A DNA stretch of 64,000 nucleotides from JBBQVS01 sp963792705 (GCA_963792705.1 CAWBXD010000014.1:434001-498000), one strand, 5' to 3'. Positions 25,111 to 33,635 are shown, counted from the stretch's first letter. Made by a program: numbers and translations. The notes: a model not told the origin generated them from the letters alone.

Positions 25111-25818
25111 ATGGCAGAGTATGCATCACATCACGCATCAGTGGCAGTAAATGCTCCTGTTCATCAGGTTTATTCACTGTTTACACACTTCAATGATTTT
25201 CCTAAGTTTATGAGCTTTGTAAAAGAGGTAACATATACCGATAATCAGAATAGCCATTGGGTTGCCGATGTTGTTGGTCGTCAGGAATGGGACGCAGTCA
25301 ATGAGAATTGGATTCCAGATCAGCAGATCGGCTGGCGTTCAACCAACGGTGTTGAGAACTTTGGTAAAGTAACCTTCCAGCCAATCAACTCAGATCAGAC
25401 AAAGGTTGATGTCTATATCAACTATAATCCGCCAGCCGGAGTGCTTGGTGACATTGGCGAGAACCTTGGTGTTGGTGGCCGCTTTGAAAAGGCACTACAA
25501 AATGACTTGGAGCATTTTGGTCGCATGGTTGACGAGGCTCCTGCTGGTGCGCTAGACCCGAATTCGTCGAACTACCTGTTTCATGGTGACAGTGCTGCTG
25601 CAAAAGGCACCACGACAGGCCGCCAGAACGAGACAATGTACAACGATGCCAACGCCAGCCAGAGCACTGGTGCAACAACAGATCGCCCAATGCTAGATAG
25701 CGATATCACAGGTACAACAAATCAGAATTTGGCATCAAACGCGACCGACATTCCAACCATCGGTGGGCAAGCAGGTCCTGCTTCGGACATCTCTAATCGA
25801 GATCTTCCAGGATACTAA
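25111..25818 (+). CDS. SRPBCC (polyketide cyclase/dehydrase-like) protein with disordered tail
   Basis: 235 residues from ATG 25111, with AGGAAGGAA upstream; the open frame extends further 5' without a ribosome binding site. Residues about 1-145 form a START/SRPBCC domain (SVAVNAPVHQVYSLFTHFNDFPKFMSFVKEV, WRSTNGVENFGKVTFQPI, FEKALQNDLEHFGRMVDE), a fold that binds hydrophobic ligands. The last 85 residues are rich in Gly, Ser, Thr, Asn and Asp and look disordered. Proteins of this layout often accompany general stress genes; the next gene (DUF1003) fits that. Ligand unknown. Confidence 0.75.
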   Translation: MAEYASHHASVAVNAPVHQVYSLFTHFNDFPKFMSFVKEVTYTDNQNSHWVADVVGRQEWDAVNENWIPDQQIGWRSTNGVENFGKVTFQPINSDQTKVDVYINYNPPAGVLGDIGENLGVGGRFEKALQNDLEHFGRMVDEAPAGALDPNSSNYLFHGDSAAAKGTTTGRQNETMYNDANASQSTGATTDRPMLDSDITGTTNQNLASNATDIPTIGGQAGPASDISNRDLPGY

Positions 25819-25849
25819 GTTCTTCCTATACTTAGGTATATAAGCGCAA

Positions 25850-25885
25850 TCTGGCACGGCGGCTCAATCGCTGTGCCAGACTGTG
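25850..25885 (+). terminator. Hairpin terminator
   Basis: 8-bp stem TCTGGCAC/GTGCCAGA (25850-25857 with 25873-25880) followed by CTGTGTTTTA, 31 bp after the stop. Confidence 0.6.
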
Positions 25886-25975
25886 TTTTATAGAATATAT
25901 ACAATTACCCATTAGTGGCCTTACAAATATCTTTATATATATCATCCATAGAATAGTAAAAATGAGGGAACCCGT

Positions 25976-26557
25976 GTGATAAACGATCAGGAAAGCACTG
26001 AAAATCAAGACAGCGTTTTAGAACTAACCGATATTCTTGATAAAGACATTGAATTTATTGTAGAGATGCGTATGGTCGCTGAACGTAAGGTTAGCCGCCA
26101 TCAGCGCGCCATTGAGAAAGTTACGAACAGTATAGGACGCCCTTTGGCACTTTACTTGATCCTCCTTCTGGTTTTCCTATGGGTTGCCTTGAGTGAATTT
26201 CATCGTTATCTCGGCTTACCATCCCTTGATCCACCACCTTTTAGTTGGCTTCAGGACACTGTCAGTGTAAGCGCGTTGCTAGTAACAACAGCAGTCCTTA
26301 TCACGCAAAATCGACAGGCGAAAATGACAGAGCAACGCCGTCATCTTGATCTGCAAATTACGCTCCTTACAGAACGGAAAGTAAGTAAAGTTATTGAGAT
26401 GCTTGAGGACTTACGAAAAGATATTCCAAGCATAGGAGAGCGTTATGATGCTGAAGCAAAGGCGATGGAAGAGCCTGTTGATCCTCATACAGCACTTACG
26501 AGCTTGAACAAAACGTTACAAAGTGCGGCAAAAGAATACCGCATCGAAGTAGATTAG
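25976..26557 (+). CDS. DUF1003 membrane protein
   Basis: 193 residues, GTG start at 25976 with GAGGG 7 nt upstream. A soluble N-terminal helix (IEFIVEMRMVAERKVSRHQRAIEKV) is followed by two membrane spans (RPLALYLILLLVFLWVAL and DTVSVSALLVTTAVLITQN) and a conserved NRQAKMTEQRRHLDLQITLLTERKVSKVIEMLEDL, the DUF1003 hallmark. Function unknown in the family. It probably forms a helical membrane assembly. Neighbour of the SRPBCC gene, separated by a terminator. Confidence 0.8.
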   Translation: MINDQESTENQDSVLELTDILDKDIEFIVEMRMVAERKVSRHQRAIEKVTNSIGRPLALYLILLLVFLWVALSEFHRYLGLPSLDPPPFSWLQDTVSVSALLVTTAVLITQNRQAKMTEQRRHLDLQITLLTERKVSKVIEMLEDLRKDIPSIGERYDAEAKAMEEPVDPHTALTSLNKTLQSAAKEYRIEVD

Positions 26558-26605
26558 AAACACCTTAGAACTGCTTTACTTCCCCTACGGAATTGGAATA
26601 TAACA

Positions 26606-26634
26606 TTGACTTTCACGAATTTGCATGGTAAGCT
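26606..26634 (+). promoter_or_regulatory. Promoter-like block shared with 24943-24972
   Basis: TTGACT, 17-bp spacer, TAAGCT, in the context TTGACTTT ... GCATGGTAAG. About 100 bp before the short ORF at 26732. Confidence 0.5.
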
Positions 26635-26731
26635 TCAAGTGTTCTCCAAGAGATGGAGTGCAATCCAGGGAAACAAAAAGACCTTGGCACTTGGCTTTCG
26701 CCTTGCACGGTAATCCGAAAGGAGTCACAAT

Positions 26732-26800
26732 ATGTGGTCAATGAAGAAACCAGTTCGCTTACTCGGAGTAGTATTTCAGATTGACCAGGAGTGCCCGTAG
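26732..26800 (+). CDS. Candidate 22-residue peptide
   Basis: A short ORF with a textbook AAAGGAG (26718-26724) 7 nt before its ATG and its own promoter-like block. The product begins MWSMKKPVRLLG and ends QIDQECP. It could be a real small protein, a leader peptide or the start of a decayed gene; no longer ORF follows. The rest of 26558-27018 shows nothing I recognise. Confidence 0.4.
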   Translation: MWSMKKPVRLLGVVFQIDQECP

Positions 26801-27018
26801 ATGCGGGCGCGATAACCCTGTATACGTCTAACTACATTCGATGTTGACACTGCATCAAAAAAAAGTCCATGCTCTGGACATTGCAACGTCTTAAAGCGAC
26901 ATTCGCTCCGAATTGTTAGAAGCATACAGTGGACTCGACTGAACACTATCAATACTTTCTGATCCACTTTGATTAGGACACGATATGTGAACAGGAGAAG
27001 TGAGAAGATGAATGAAAC

Positions 27019-27044
27019 GAGGGCCAGGTGAACACCTGGCCCTC
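27019..27044 (+). terminator. Short perfect hairpin
   Basis: 12-bp perfect stem (27019-27030 with 27033-27044), 2-nt loop, downstream of the small-peptide region; no T run directly after. Confidence 0.6.
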
Positions 27045-27057
27045 ACCACATTTTAGG

Positions 27058-27117
27058 TACAAAAAGAAACAGGTACGCACTACCTACTTAGATAGTGCGT
27101 ACCTGTTTCTTTTTGTA
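27058..27117. repeat. 25-bp perfect inverted repeat
   Basis: Arms 27058-27082 and 27093-27117, 10-nt loop; flanks allow two more pairs. Ends on a T-rich stretch, so it may terminate transcription from the left and insulate the fur promoter that starts 13 bp later. Confidence 0.75.
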
Positions 27118-27130
27118 TCTTTTGGAAACC

Positions 27131-27159
27131 TTGACAACGTGCTATTCATAGGATATTCT
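27131..27159 (+). promoter_or_regulatory. Promoter of the Fur-family gene
   Basis: TTGACA (27131-27136), 17-bp spacer, TATTCT (27154-27159), placing the transcript start near 27166. Confidence 0.65.
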
Positions 27160-27172
27160 ATAGGCAATGAGA

Positions 27173-27187
27173 TGATAATAATTCTCA
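27173..27187. promoter_or_regulatory. Fur-family operator
   Basis: TGATAATAATTCTCA is a 7-1-7 inverted repeat with one mismatch, very close to the Fur/Zur/PerR box TGATAATNATTATCA. It lies just downstream of the predicted transcript start and 18 bp before the ATG, so autoregulation by repression is likely. Confidence 0.75.
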
Positions 27188-27205
27188 TTATTAGGGTATA
27201 CTAAT

Positions 27206-27607
27206 ATGATAAAAGAAGCACTAAACACAAACGCGCAAGCAGTACTGGATGTTGTATGTTCAGTACAAACACATCCGACTGCTCTGGAGATATATGAGAG
27301 AGTAAAACAGGTACGTCCTCGTATGGGGTTAGCGAGTGTATATCGCATTTTGGGACATCTTGTTGAGCAAGGCTATATCAAAGAACTGAGTCAAGGGGAT
27401 GAAAGTTCGCGTTACGATGGACGAACAACACGGCACGATCATGGAATATGTACAGTCTGTGGCGCACTACTTGATCTTCCTGTTGAAGTCACATTGTCGC
27501 AGCAGGTTTTACAGAATGCTGCACAAACGGCAGGCTTTGAGTTAGACACACACGAGGTACGTATCTATGGACGTTGTGCAACATGTCAACAGAGCAAGAC
27601 GTGTTAA
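27206..27607 (+). CDS. Fur-family metalloregulator
   Basis: 133 residues. N-terminal winged helix with TALEIYERVKQVRPRMGLASVYRILGHLVEQGYIKEL, then the metal-binding half: TRHDHGICTVCGAL (regulatory His and the first CxxC) and YGRCATCQQ (second CxxC, structural zinc). Whether it senses Fe, Mn, Zn or peroxide cannot be settled; a downstream VIT-type transporter favours iron or manganese. An operator matching the family consensus lies in its own promoter. Confidence 0.87.
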   Translation: MIKEALNTNAQAVLDVVCSVQTHPTALEIYERVKQVRPRMGLASVYRILGHLVEQGYIKELSQGDESSRYDGRTTRHDHGICTVCGALLDLPVEVTLSQQVLQNAAQTAGFELDTHEVRIYGRCATCQQSKTC

Positions 27608-27662
27608 GCAATAAGCGAGAACTAAGGAGTAGCACTGTGACGTTTATAAGGAGTTTGGGCGT

Positions 27663-28307
27663 ATGTCGTTAGAACAACAGCCAAAAGCGGATCAGCCAAG
27701 TAGTGTAGAAAATCATGCTATTGAGCAAGCGGATCATAAAACTGGCGAACAAAAAGAACTAGAGGAGACTCCAAGTAGTACAAAAGAGCAACTCGCTGAA
27801 ATCTTCAAAGGGTTGAGATCAGGAGACAATAGCGATGCTACTGCACATAACTTTCTTCTCCGTGTCGTGCAACCCGGTCTAGCAGGATTGATGGATGGCT
27901 CGGTTTCAACACTAGCTCCAATTTTCGCGACAGCATTTGTGACACATGTAGCCTTATCTACATTTTTGGTGGGTATGGCATCAGCAACAGGTGCAGGCAT
28001 TAGTATGGCATTCTCGGAGGGCCTGTCGGATGATGGACAGCTAACAGGGCGTGGTAGTCCTATTATTCGCGGCGGTATTACAGGTCTCATGACCTTCTTT
28101 GGTGGAGCATTACACACATTGCCCTTCCTTATTCCAGACGTGCATGTTGCGCTCTATGTAGCATATGTTGTCGTTGCCTTTGAACTCGTCATCATTTCAG
28201 CAATTCGTCACCGTTACTTTGGTACAAGTTGGTGGTTATCAATCGTGCAAGTTGTCGGGAGCGGTGTCCTTGTGTTTGCGGCAGCACTCATCTTCGGTAG
28301 TGCATAA
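27663..28307 (+). CDS. VIT/CCC1-like Fe/Mn transporter
   Basis: 214 residues with a polar N-terminal 50 residues, then membrane spans starting LLRVVQPGLAGLMDGSVSTLAPIFATAF, the first-helix pattern (D-G-S near a helix start) of the VIT1/CCC1 family, and three or four further spans (GGITGLMTFFGGALHTLPFLI, VALYVAYVVVAFELVIISAI, WLSIVQVVGSGVLVFAAALIF). The family exports or stores Fe2+/Mn2+. AAGGAG precedes the ATG. It is 55 bp after the fur stop, so the two are likely co-transcribed; an 11-codon ORF (27637-27672) with AAGGAG overlaps its start and may couple translation. Confidence 0.75.
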   Translation: MSLEQQPKADQPSSVENHAIEQADHKTGEQKELEETPSSTKEQLAEIFKGLRSGDNSDATAHNFLLRVVQPGLAGLMDGSVSTLAPIFATAFVTHVALSTFLVGMASATGAGISMAFSEGLSDDGQLTGRGSPIIRGGITGLMTFFGGALHTLPFLIPDVHVALYVAYVVVAFELVIISAIRHRYFGTSWWLSIVQVVGSGVLVFAAALIFGSA

Positions 28308-28325
28308 ACAAAGTATATACAGTAA

Positions 28326-28355
28326 AACAGGGCATGACCTCGGTCGTGCCCTGTT
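28326..28355. terminator. Hairpin terminator between convergent genes
   Basis: 14-bp stem with one G-T pair (28326-28339 with 28342-28355), 2-nt loop, between the transporter and lepA stops. Confidence 0.75.
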
Positions 28356-28365
28356 GCCGTGTATT

Positions 28366-30171
28366 TTACTCTCCTAATGAGAGCACTGCCATAAATGCTT
28401 CTTGGGGTATCTCCACGTTGCCTACTATCTTCATACGCTTCTTACCTTCTTTTTGCTTTTCTAGCAATTTACGTTTGCGTGAGATATCTCCACCATAACA
28501 TTTAGCAAGCACGTCTTTACGCATAGCTCTGACGGTTTCTCGTGCGATAATTTTGGAGCCAATTGCGGCTTGAATTGGCACCTCAAAAAGTTGGCGTGGA
28601 ATGAGGCCACGTAACTTCTCTACAAGCGCACGGCCTTGATGATATGCCTTCTCACGGTGAATAATCAGCGAGAGCGCATCAACGGGATGTCCATTGACGA
28701 GAATATCGAGCTTTACAAGGTCAGCCACATCATAACTGCCGAAGGTGTAATCCAGTGAGGCATAACCCTGTGTGCGCGATTTGAGTTGGTCATAAAAGTC
28801 GATGATTACTTCGGCAAGCGGCATGGTATAGGTTAAGAGAACACGGGTAGCCTCTATATATTTCACTTCCTTGAAGATACCACGACGCGTAATCACTAGG
28901 TCCATGATAGTGCCGATATAGCTCGAAGGTGCAAAAACCGATATTTCCATCATCGGCTCCTCGATATCTTCAATTTCATTTGGAGGCGGCATCTCCGAGG
29001 GATTATCGACTTCGACGGTCTCGCCATTGGTTTTCAGCACGTGATATTCGACACTAGGTGCGGTTGCAAGAATATCCAAGTTGTACTCACGCTCTATACG
29101 CTCCTGAATGATTTCCATGTGAAGAAGTCCCAGGAAGCCGCAACGGAAACCAAAACCGAGGGCATTCGAGGTCTCCGGCTCATAAAAGAGTGCCGCGTCA
29201 TTGAGTAGCAAGCGGTCTAGTGCTTCACGTAAAAGTGGGTATTCGCTGCCCTCTACCGGATATATGCCTGCAAACACCATTGGTTTGGCAGGTTTATATC
29301 CTGGCAACATCTCAACCTCGCCTAAAGCACTGGGAACTGTTACTGTGTCACCGACGCGACAATCTTTCACGTTCTTGAAACCTGTCGCGATGTAGCCAAC
29401 CTCGCCCGTTGTGAGTTCTCCGACGGAGGTAAGACGCGGATGAAAGTAGCCAGCTTCAAGGATATCGGTTGTGCTTCCAACGGCCATCATTGAGACGCGT
29501 TCATTTGTACGTAGCTGTCCATCCACGACACGTAAGTAGGCAATCACACCCTTGTAGGCGTCATAGTGTGAGTCGAATACGAGTGCGCGTAGTGGCTTAT
29601 TTGGATCGCCTTTAGGTGGTGCGATCTGGTTGATGACCGCCTCAAGAATGTCTTGTGTGCCAATACCTTCCTTTGCCGAGGCGAGAATACACTCGTCTCC
29701 AGGTATACCGATGACATCCTCGACCTCTTTCTTCACCTTCTCAGGATCGGCACTAGGCAGGTCAATTTTATTGATCACAGGAATTATGGTGAGGTCAGAT
29801 TCTAGCGCGAGATAGAGGTTTGCAAGCGTTTGGGCTTCGATGCCTTGAGTCGCATCAATAACCAATAATGCCCCTTCACATGCGACCAGGCTACGCGAGA
29901 CCTCGTAGGTAAAATCAACGTGACCAGGAGTATCAATCAGGTTCAGTTCGTATTCTTCACCATTTAAAGCGGTATAGCGCATACGGACAGCCTGGGCCTT
30001 AATGGTAATACCTTTTTCACGCTCTAAATCCATTTGGTCGAGCGTCTGTTCCATCATGTCGCGCTTGGAAACAGTACCTGTAAACTCTAAAAGGCGGTCG
30101 GCAAGCGTTGACTTGCCATGATCAATATGGGCGACAATACAGAAGTTCCTAATATGTGCTTGATCTGTCAT
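28366..30171 (-). CDS. lepA: Elongation factor 4 (LepA)
   Basis: 601 residues, normal length. G1 AHIDHGKSTLADRLLE, switch I region EREKGITIKAQAVRM, G3 DTPGHVDF, G4 NKIDLP, and the LepA-specific C-terminal domain (GGDISRKRKLLEKQKEGKKRMK). The GTPase acts on ribosomes, affecting back-translocation and initiation. Its start codon overlaps the mnmA stop by 4 bp (ATGA), so the two genes form an operon with mnmA first. Confidence 0.96.
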   Translation of the reverse strand: MTDQAHIRNFCIVAHIDHGKSTLADRLLEFTGTVSKRDMMEQTLDQMDLEREKGITIKAQAVRMRYTALNGEEYELNLIDTPGHVDFTYEVSRSLVACEGALLVIDATQGIEAQTLANLYLALESDLTIIPVINKIDLPSADPEKVKKEVEDVIGIPGDECILASAKEGIGTQDILEAVINQIAPPKGDPNKPLRALVFDSHYDAYKGVIAYLRVVDGQLRTNERVSMMAVGSTTDILEAGYFHPRLTSVGELTTGEVGYIATGFKNVKDCRVGDTVTVPSALGEVEMLPGYKPAKPMVFAGIYPVEGSEYPLLREALDRLLLNDAALFYEPETSNALGFGFRCGFLGLLHMEIIQERIEREYNLDILATAPSVEYHVLKTNGETVEVDNPSEMPPPNEIEDIEEPMMEISVFAPSSYIGTIMDLVITRRGIFKEVKYIEATRVLLTYTMPLAEVIIDFYDQLKSRTQGYASLDYTFGSYDVADLVKLDILVNGHPVDALSLIIHREKAYHQGRALVEKLRGLIPRQLFEVPIQAAIGSKIIARETVRAMRKDVLAKCYGGDISRKRKLLEKQKEGKKRMKIVGNVEIPQEAFMAVLSLGE

Positions 30172-31337
30172 TCAATAATGCCTCCACACAACACCTCATC
30201 ACCATCCGCGCCGCCATAAAAAACGGCTGCTTGTCCAGGGGTGATAGCTCGTTGTGGATTTCTTAATGTTACCTGTACGCGATTATCTTCTATAGGAGTA
30301 ACCAACGCAGGTTGCTCAGTGGCTTTGTATCGCACACGTACCAATGCGTCAAATGGTGCGATTGGTGTCTCACCACTCAGGTAGTGCATGTTGCCAACGA
30401 CAAACGCTTGCTTCTCTAATGCGACTGCCGGGCCAACAATGATAGCGTTTTGTTCGGCGTCGATCTTGAGCACATGCAACGGTTCAGGAGAAGTAATACC
30501 CAATCCTTTACGTTGTCCAATGGTGTAGTATGCAAGACCGCGATGTCGTCCCAATGTCTTGCCCACCTGATCGTAGATTGGACCAGGCTTTGGTAGCGTA
30601 ATAAGTGGCCTCGTGCTTGTCGCCACACCTGCTCCAACCAGTTCCGGTTCGTAGTCACCATTCTGTGCTGCATAGCGATCAATAAAGCCGCGATAATCGT
30701 TTTGTGCGACAAAGCATATTTCCTGGCTCTCAGCCTTTGTCGCAACGGTCATGCCACGCTCGGCAGCCATTGCTCGCACCTGCGGTTTAGTATAGCCCCC
30801 CAAGGGGAAACAGGCATGGGCGAGTTGATGCTGATTAAGCACATGCAACACGTAAGACTGATCTTTTTCAGGATCAACCGCGCGGCGGAGACGACGCTTA
30901 CCTGTCATGGGATGATCATCTACTTGCACATAATGACCTGTTGCAAGATAATCAGCATCCAGTGCTAACGCTCGGTTGAGCAACACAGTAAAGCGGATAT
31001 GACGGTTGCATGTCAGACATGGGTTTGGTGTACGACCAGCGACATAATCTTCATAAAAGGAGTCAACTATTTTATGTTTGAACTCTTCTTCAACATTGAC
31101 GAGATAAAACGGGATATCAAGCATACGAGCGACACGACGTGCATCATCGACTGCTTCGAGTGAGCAACATTTGTTTTGCGCGACACGCTCAACACCATCA
31201 TCTTCCGCCTCAATAGCTCCCGGTTCTGACCAGAGGCGCAACATAATACCAATTACTTCGTGACCTTGCTCTTTTAAAAGTGCAGCAGCGACTGAGCTAT
31301 CGACGCCGCCGCTCATTGCGACGACTATTCGTGCCAT
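30168..31337 (-). CDS. mnmA: tRNA-specific 2-thiouridylase MnmA
   Basis: 389 residues. PP-loop SGGVDSSVAAALL at the N-terminus, the catalytic Cys in NPCLTCNRHIRF and the second in SQEICFV, plus GKTLGRHRGLAYYTIGQRKGLG. It adds sulfur to U34 of Lys, Glu and Gln tRNAs using ATP and a persulfide donor. A small insertion with two cysteines (NKCCSLEAVDDARRVA) is present near residue 55. First gene of the mnmA-lepA operon. Confidence 0.95.
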   Translation of the reverse strand: MARIVVAMSGGVDSSVAAALLKEQGHEVIGIMLRLWSEPGAIEAEDDGVERVAQNKCCSLEAVDDARRVARMLDIPFYLVNVEEEFKHKIVDSFYEDYVAGRTPNPCLTCNRHIRFTVLLNRALALDADYLATGHYVQVDDHPMTGKRRLRRAVDPEKDQSYVLHVLNQHQLAHACFPLGGYTKPQVRAMAAERGMTVATKAESQEICFVAQNDYRGFIDRYAAQNGDYEPELVGAGVATSTRPLITLPKPGPIYDQVGKTLGRHRGLAYYTIGQRKGLGITSPEPLHVLKIDAEQNAIIVGPAVALEKQAFVVGNMHYLSGETPIAPFDALVRVRYKATEQPALVTPIEDNRVQVTLRNPQRAITPGQAAVFYGGADGDEVLCGGIIE

Positions 31338-31968
31338 GATGTTTTCCCTATTTCGTGTTGAGAATATCTATGCATTCATTGAATAAAAGGAGATACAAGT
31401 GTAATTATCTTCGTTCTGTCTTTATAGTAGCAAAAAAATGGACTAGCCACAACGGGACTAGCCTTCTTGCTGTAGTGTCGTTTTGTGCTATTGGCAGTAC
31501 AGATAATGCCCTTCCTTGCACTGCTTACATTAGCATAGCGAGGTGCTCTTTGTCAAATTTTGTTATGACCACTCGACGAGGCTATATGTTTCATGTATAA
31601 TGGCTGCGATACTATTTTTTGCCGATATATGATGTGTAGATGTGTAGGGACCGATGATGCTGTTTGATGAAAGAATGCGGATACACCCGTGGTAGGGACC
31701 GATTGATCGCGTCCTCGTGGCAATCCACAGCCAAGAAGGACGCGATCAATCGGTCCCTACGGAGATCCGTACCCATTTGTGAAACAGGATCATCGCGTCC
31801 TTCCTAACACACGATCAGGTACGAGGACGCGATCAATCGGTCCCTACCAAACAGTAAATTTGTATTATTTTAGTCGTGTAATATACTTAGTTATAGAGCA
31901 GACAAAGGACTTAGAAACGCTCGAAAAAGCCAGAACGTTTTCCTGAGCTGTCGGGCAGGGAGTGATGT
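31338..31968. other. Intergenic region holding the repeat cluster
   Basis: 631 bp between divergent genes. 31338-31640 shows no gene or motif; 31641-31848 holds palindromic repeats; 31849-31968 should hold the promoter and leader of the next gene. Confidence 0.6.
31641..31848. repeat. Nested cluster of GTAGGGACCGATT-type repeats
   Basis: An inner palindrome has 24-bp perfect arms (31692-31715 with 31737-31760). It is enclosed by an outer imperfect palindrome: GTAGGGACCGATGATGCTG on the left and its partner AAACAGGATCATCG on the right near 31783-31796. A third right-hand arm is at 31824-31847. The arrangement looks like one element inserted into another. The word AATGCGGA next to the left arm recurs, inverted, at the 49754 element. 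Confidence 0.8.
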
Positions 31969-32481
31969 ATGCCAAAGAAAGCAACGTCTGCACGAAGCGG
32001 TGTGCAACGTACCAAACCAAAGACACAAAAGAGTTTTGAACTTGTTCGGCCTGTATCCGAGACTCAAGAACGGGAGGACGAAGAGATCACCACAACAGAG
32101 GAGCCTACTGCCGTTGAGTCGGTAGGCATAGTGCCGTCTACCGCCGTAGAAGCACCTACAGAACTTGCCGCTTTACCAACTGTTCCTAAGAAGAAAGTTA
32201 GGTCTAGCAGTGTAGCAACCGAGATTGCTCCTGTTGAAACGGTTACTCCCAAAGCACCTGCCACTGTAGAGGAGGTACCTGTTGCAGCAGCAAAGGGAAG
32301 CGCGTCAGCGCGCTTGGCCGCTCGTAAGAACACCCAACGGTCACAACGGAATGCAGCATCGCTTATCACAGCAGAACATTATTCATATGTACGACGAGAC
32401 CTTGCCTTTATTGCCATTCTCGCCGCAATCATGTTTATCGCTATCATTGTCCTCTACTTTGTTCCTGGAATTGGTGCATAA
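31969..32481 (+). CDS. Tail-anchored membrane protein with low-complexity N-terminus
   Basis: 170 residues. The first 130 are rich in Ala, Pro, Thr, Val and Glu with Lys/Arg clusters (MPKKATSARSG, RLAARKNTQRSQRN) and are probably disordered. The only span is at the end (LAFIAILAAIMFIAIIVLYFVPGIG). A preprotein-translocase SecE-like or cell-envelope role is conceivable, but no signature is visible. Function unknown. It is single, followed by a terminator. Confidence 0.6.
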   Translation: MPKKATSARSGVQRTKPKTQKSFELVRPVSETQEREDEEITTTEEPTAVESVGIVPSTAVEAPTELAALPTVPKKKVRSSSVATEIAPVETVTPKAPATVEEVPVAAAKGSASARLAARKNTQRSQRNAASLITAEHYSYVRRDLAFIAILAAIMFIAIIVLYFVPGIGA

Positions 32482-32518
32482 CAGAAACGCCCGTTCTTTA
32501 TTACATCACTGGAAAAGT

Positions 32519-32552
32519 AAGAAGCACTGACCATATATGGGCAGTGCTTCTT
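32519..32552 (+). terminator. Hairpin terminator
   Basis: 11-bp perfect stem (32519-32529 with 32542-32552), followed by GATGTTTTGG; 38 bp after the stop. Confidence 0.7.
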
Positions 32553-32621
32553 GATGTTTTGGTTCTATGTAACATAGACATAGAGAGTGTTTCCTTGCTA
32601 ATAAAACAGGTGTTGCCCTGC

Positions 32622-32903
32622 TCAGTGTACCAAGGGGCTAGTGCCTAAACCAGTGGGAACGCCGTGACGGTGGACGGACGGAATGGTAACGCCCAACACG
32701 CGTTGCATCGCCATAGTGTGGCAACAGTCGCCCCAATCGTGGAAGAAACGGCAAGTACAGGTCCACTCGCCATCATCAAAATTTGTTGTATGGACATCGT
32801 TCTCACCTTGAAATTTTGCCTCAAAGTGAGTAAATTGTATGCGCTCTGGTTCCTCTGCGTATCGTTTAGCTTTTGCGATTTTGCTGATCATACTTGAGTT
32901 CAT
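32622..32903 (-). CDS. SWIM zinc-finger small protein
   Basis: 93 residues. ATG 32903 follows AAGGAGATAGCT. The core matches the SWIM motif CxCx(n)CxH: CTCRFFHDWGDCCH, preceded by a beta hairpin (THFEAKFQGENDVHTTNFDDGEWTCTC). SWIM fingers bind nucleic acid or protein and are usually part of larger proteins; here the domain is nearly the whole product. Partner unknown. No helicase or ATPase gene is next to it. Confidence 0.75.
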   Translation of the reverse strand: MNSSMISKIAKAKRYAEEPERIQFTHFEAKFQGENDVHTTNFDDGEWTCTCRFFHDWGDCCHTMAMQRVLGVTIPSVHRHGVPTGLGTSPLVH

Positions 32904-33257
32904 AGCTATCTCCTTGAAAATCTAGCAACCACTCCGCGTCCACATTGCATTCTATGCTCTTTACGCTTTCGTGGCGTAACTTACAACCTCTATGCACAAT
33001 TGCACATCTGTAAGCATCCATAGTATCGCACTATACTGAAGTACTGTCTCCCAACCTGTTTACTTATGTTCCAGACGGTTGGTAGGAACGCATATCCTCC
33101 TTTCGTAAATACTTCTCTAATCGACCTCTACCAGATGGTAGAGTAGTGGCCCAAGGAAGGAAGAATAATCAATGAGCCCGAAACCCATGCGCTTATAAAG
33201 ATGAATAATAGGTTAAGCTGATGAAATAAAAAACACCAGGAACAGTCTGCTCCTAGT

Positions 33258-33480
33258 GTATGTTTACGTGTCAAAATCAGTCTGTGTCACCCGTAACAAT
33301 TGCGACGATGAGATATGCATTTTCAATGAAAGTGAACACATACGCATTCCAATTCTCACCCAGCAACTGGCTGGATGTACATAACCTGATGCCCGACAAA
33401 CCAAAAACCACGATGTTGTGATGTGTAGGCCGCGATGTACGCCCGAATATGCTTGGCTAATGAAGGTCATTATACCATAA
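33258..33480 (-). pseudogene. Possible frameshifted remnant of a small gene
   Basis: On the minus strand one frame reads HIRAYIAAYTSQHRGFWFVG and on to MYIQPVAG, then stops; a second frame continues with ENWNAYVFTFIENAYLIV to VTGDTD and a stop. Joined by one frameshift they would give a protein-like string. There is no ATG or ribosome binding site. I do not recognise the parent gene, and chance cannot be excluded. Confidence 0.25.
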
Positions 33481-33522
33481 AGAGGGTCGAAAGTCTACCC
33501 TATTGGATAGGAGATTTCCATA

Positions 33523-33579
33523 CAAACCAAAAATACTAAGAAAAGAATATTCTACTCTTTTCTTAGTATTTTTGGTTTG
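33523..33579. repeat. 24-bp perfect inverted repeat
   Basis: Arms 33523-33546 and 33556-33579, 9-nt loop, AT-rich stem. It lies downstream of the glycosyltransferase and its own terminator. Confidence 0.75.
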
Positions 33580-33635
33580 AGTGTCATAAAATTCTTTACT
33601 CGTCAGTCATTGCGATACCAAGAAGTGAAAAATTT

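Noticed and set aside
26776..26967. Minus-strand open frame with CPEHG-like string
   Set aside because: The CPEHG echo of the radical SAM protein is short and isolated; no start signal and no wider similarity.
31641..31848. CRISPR-like array
   Set aside because: Repeats are palindromic, unequally spaced, nested and without cas genes; they fit a REP/MITE-like family.
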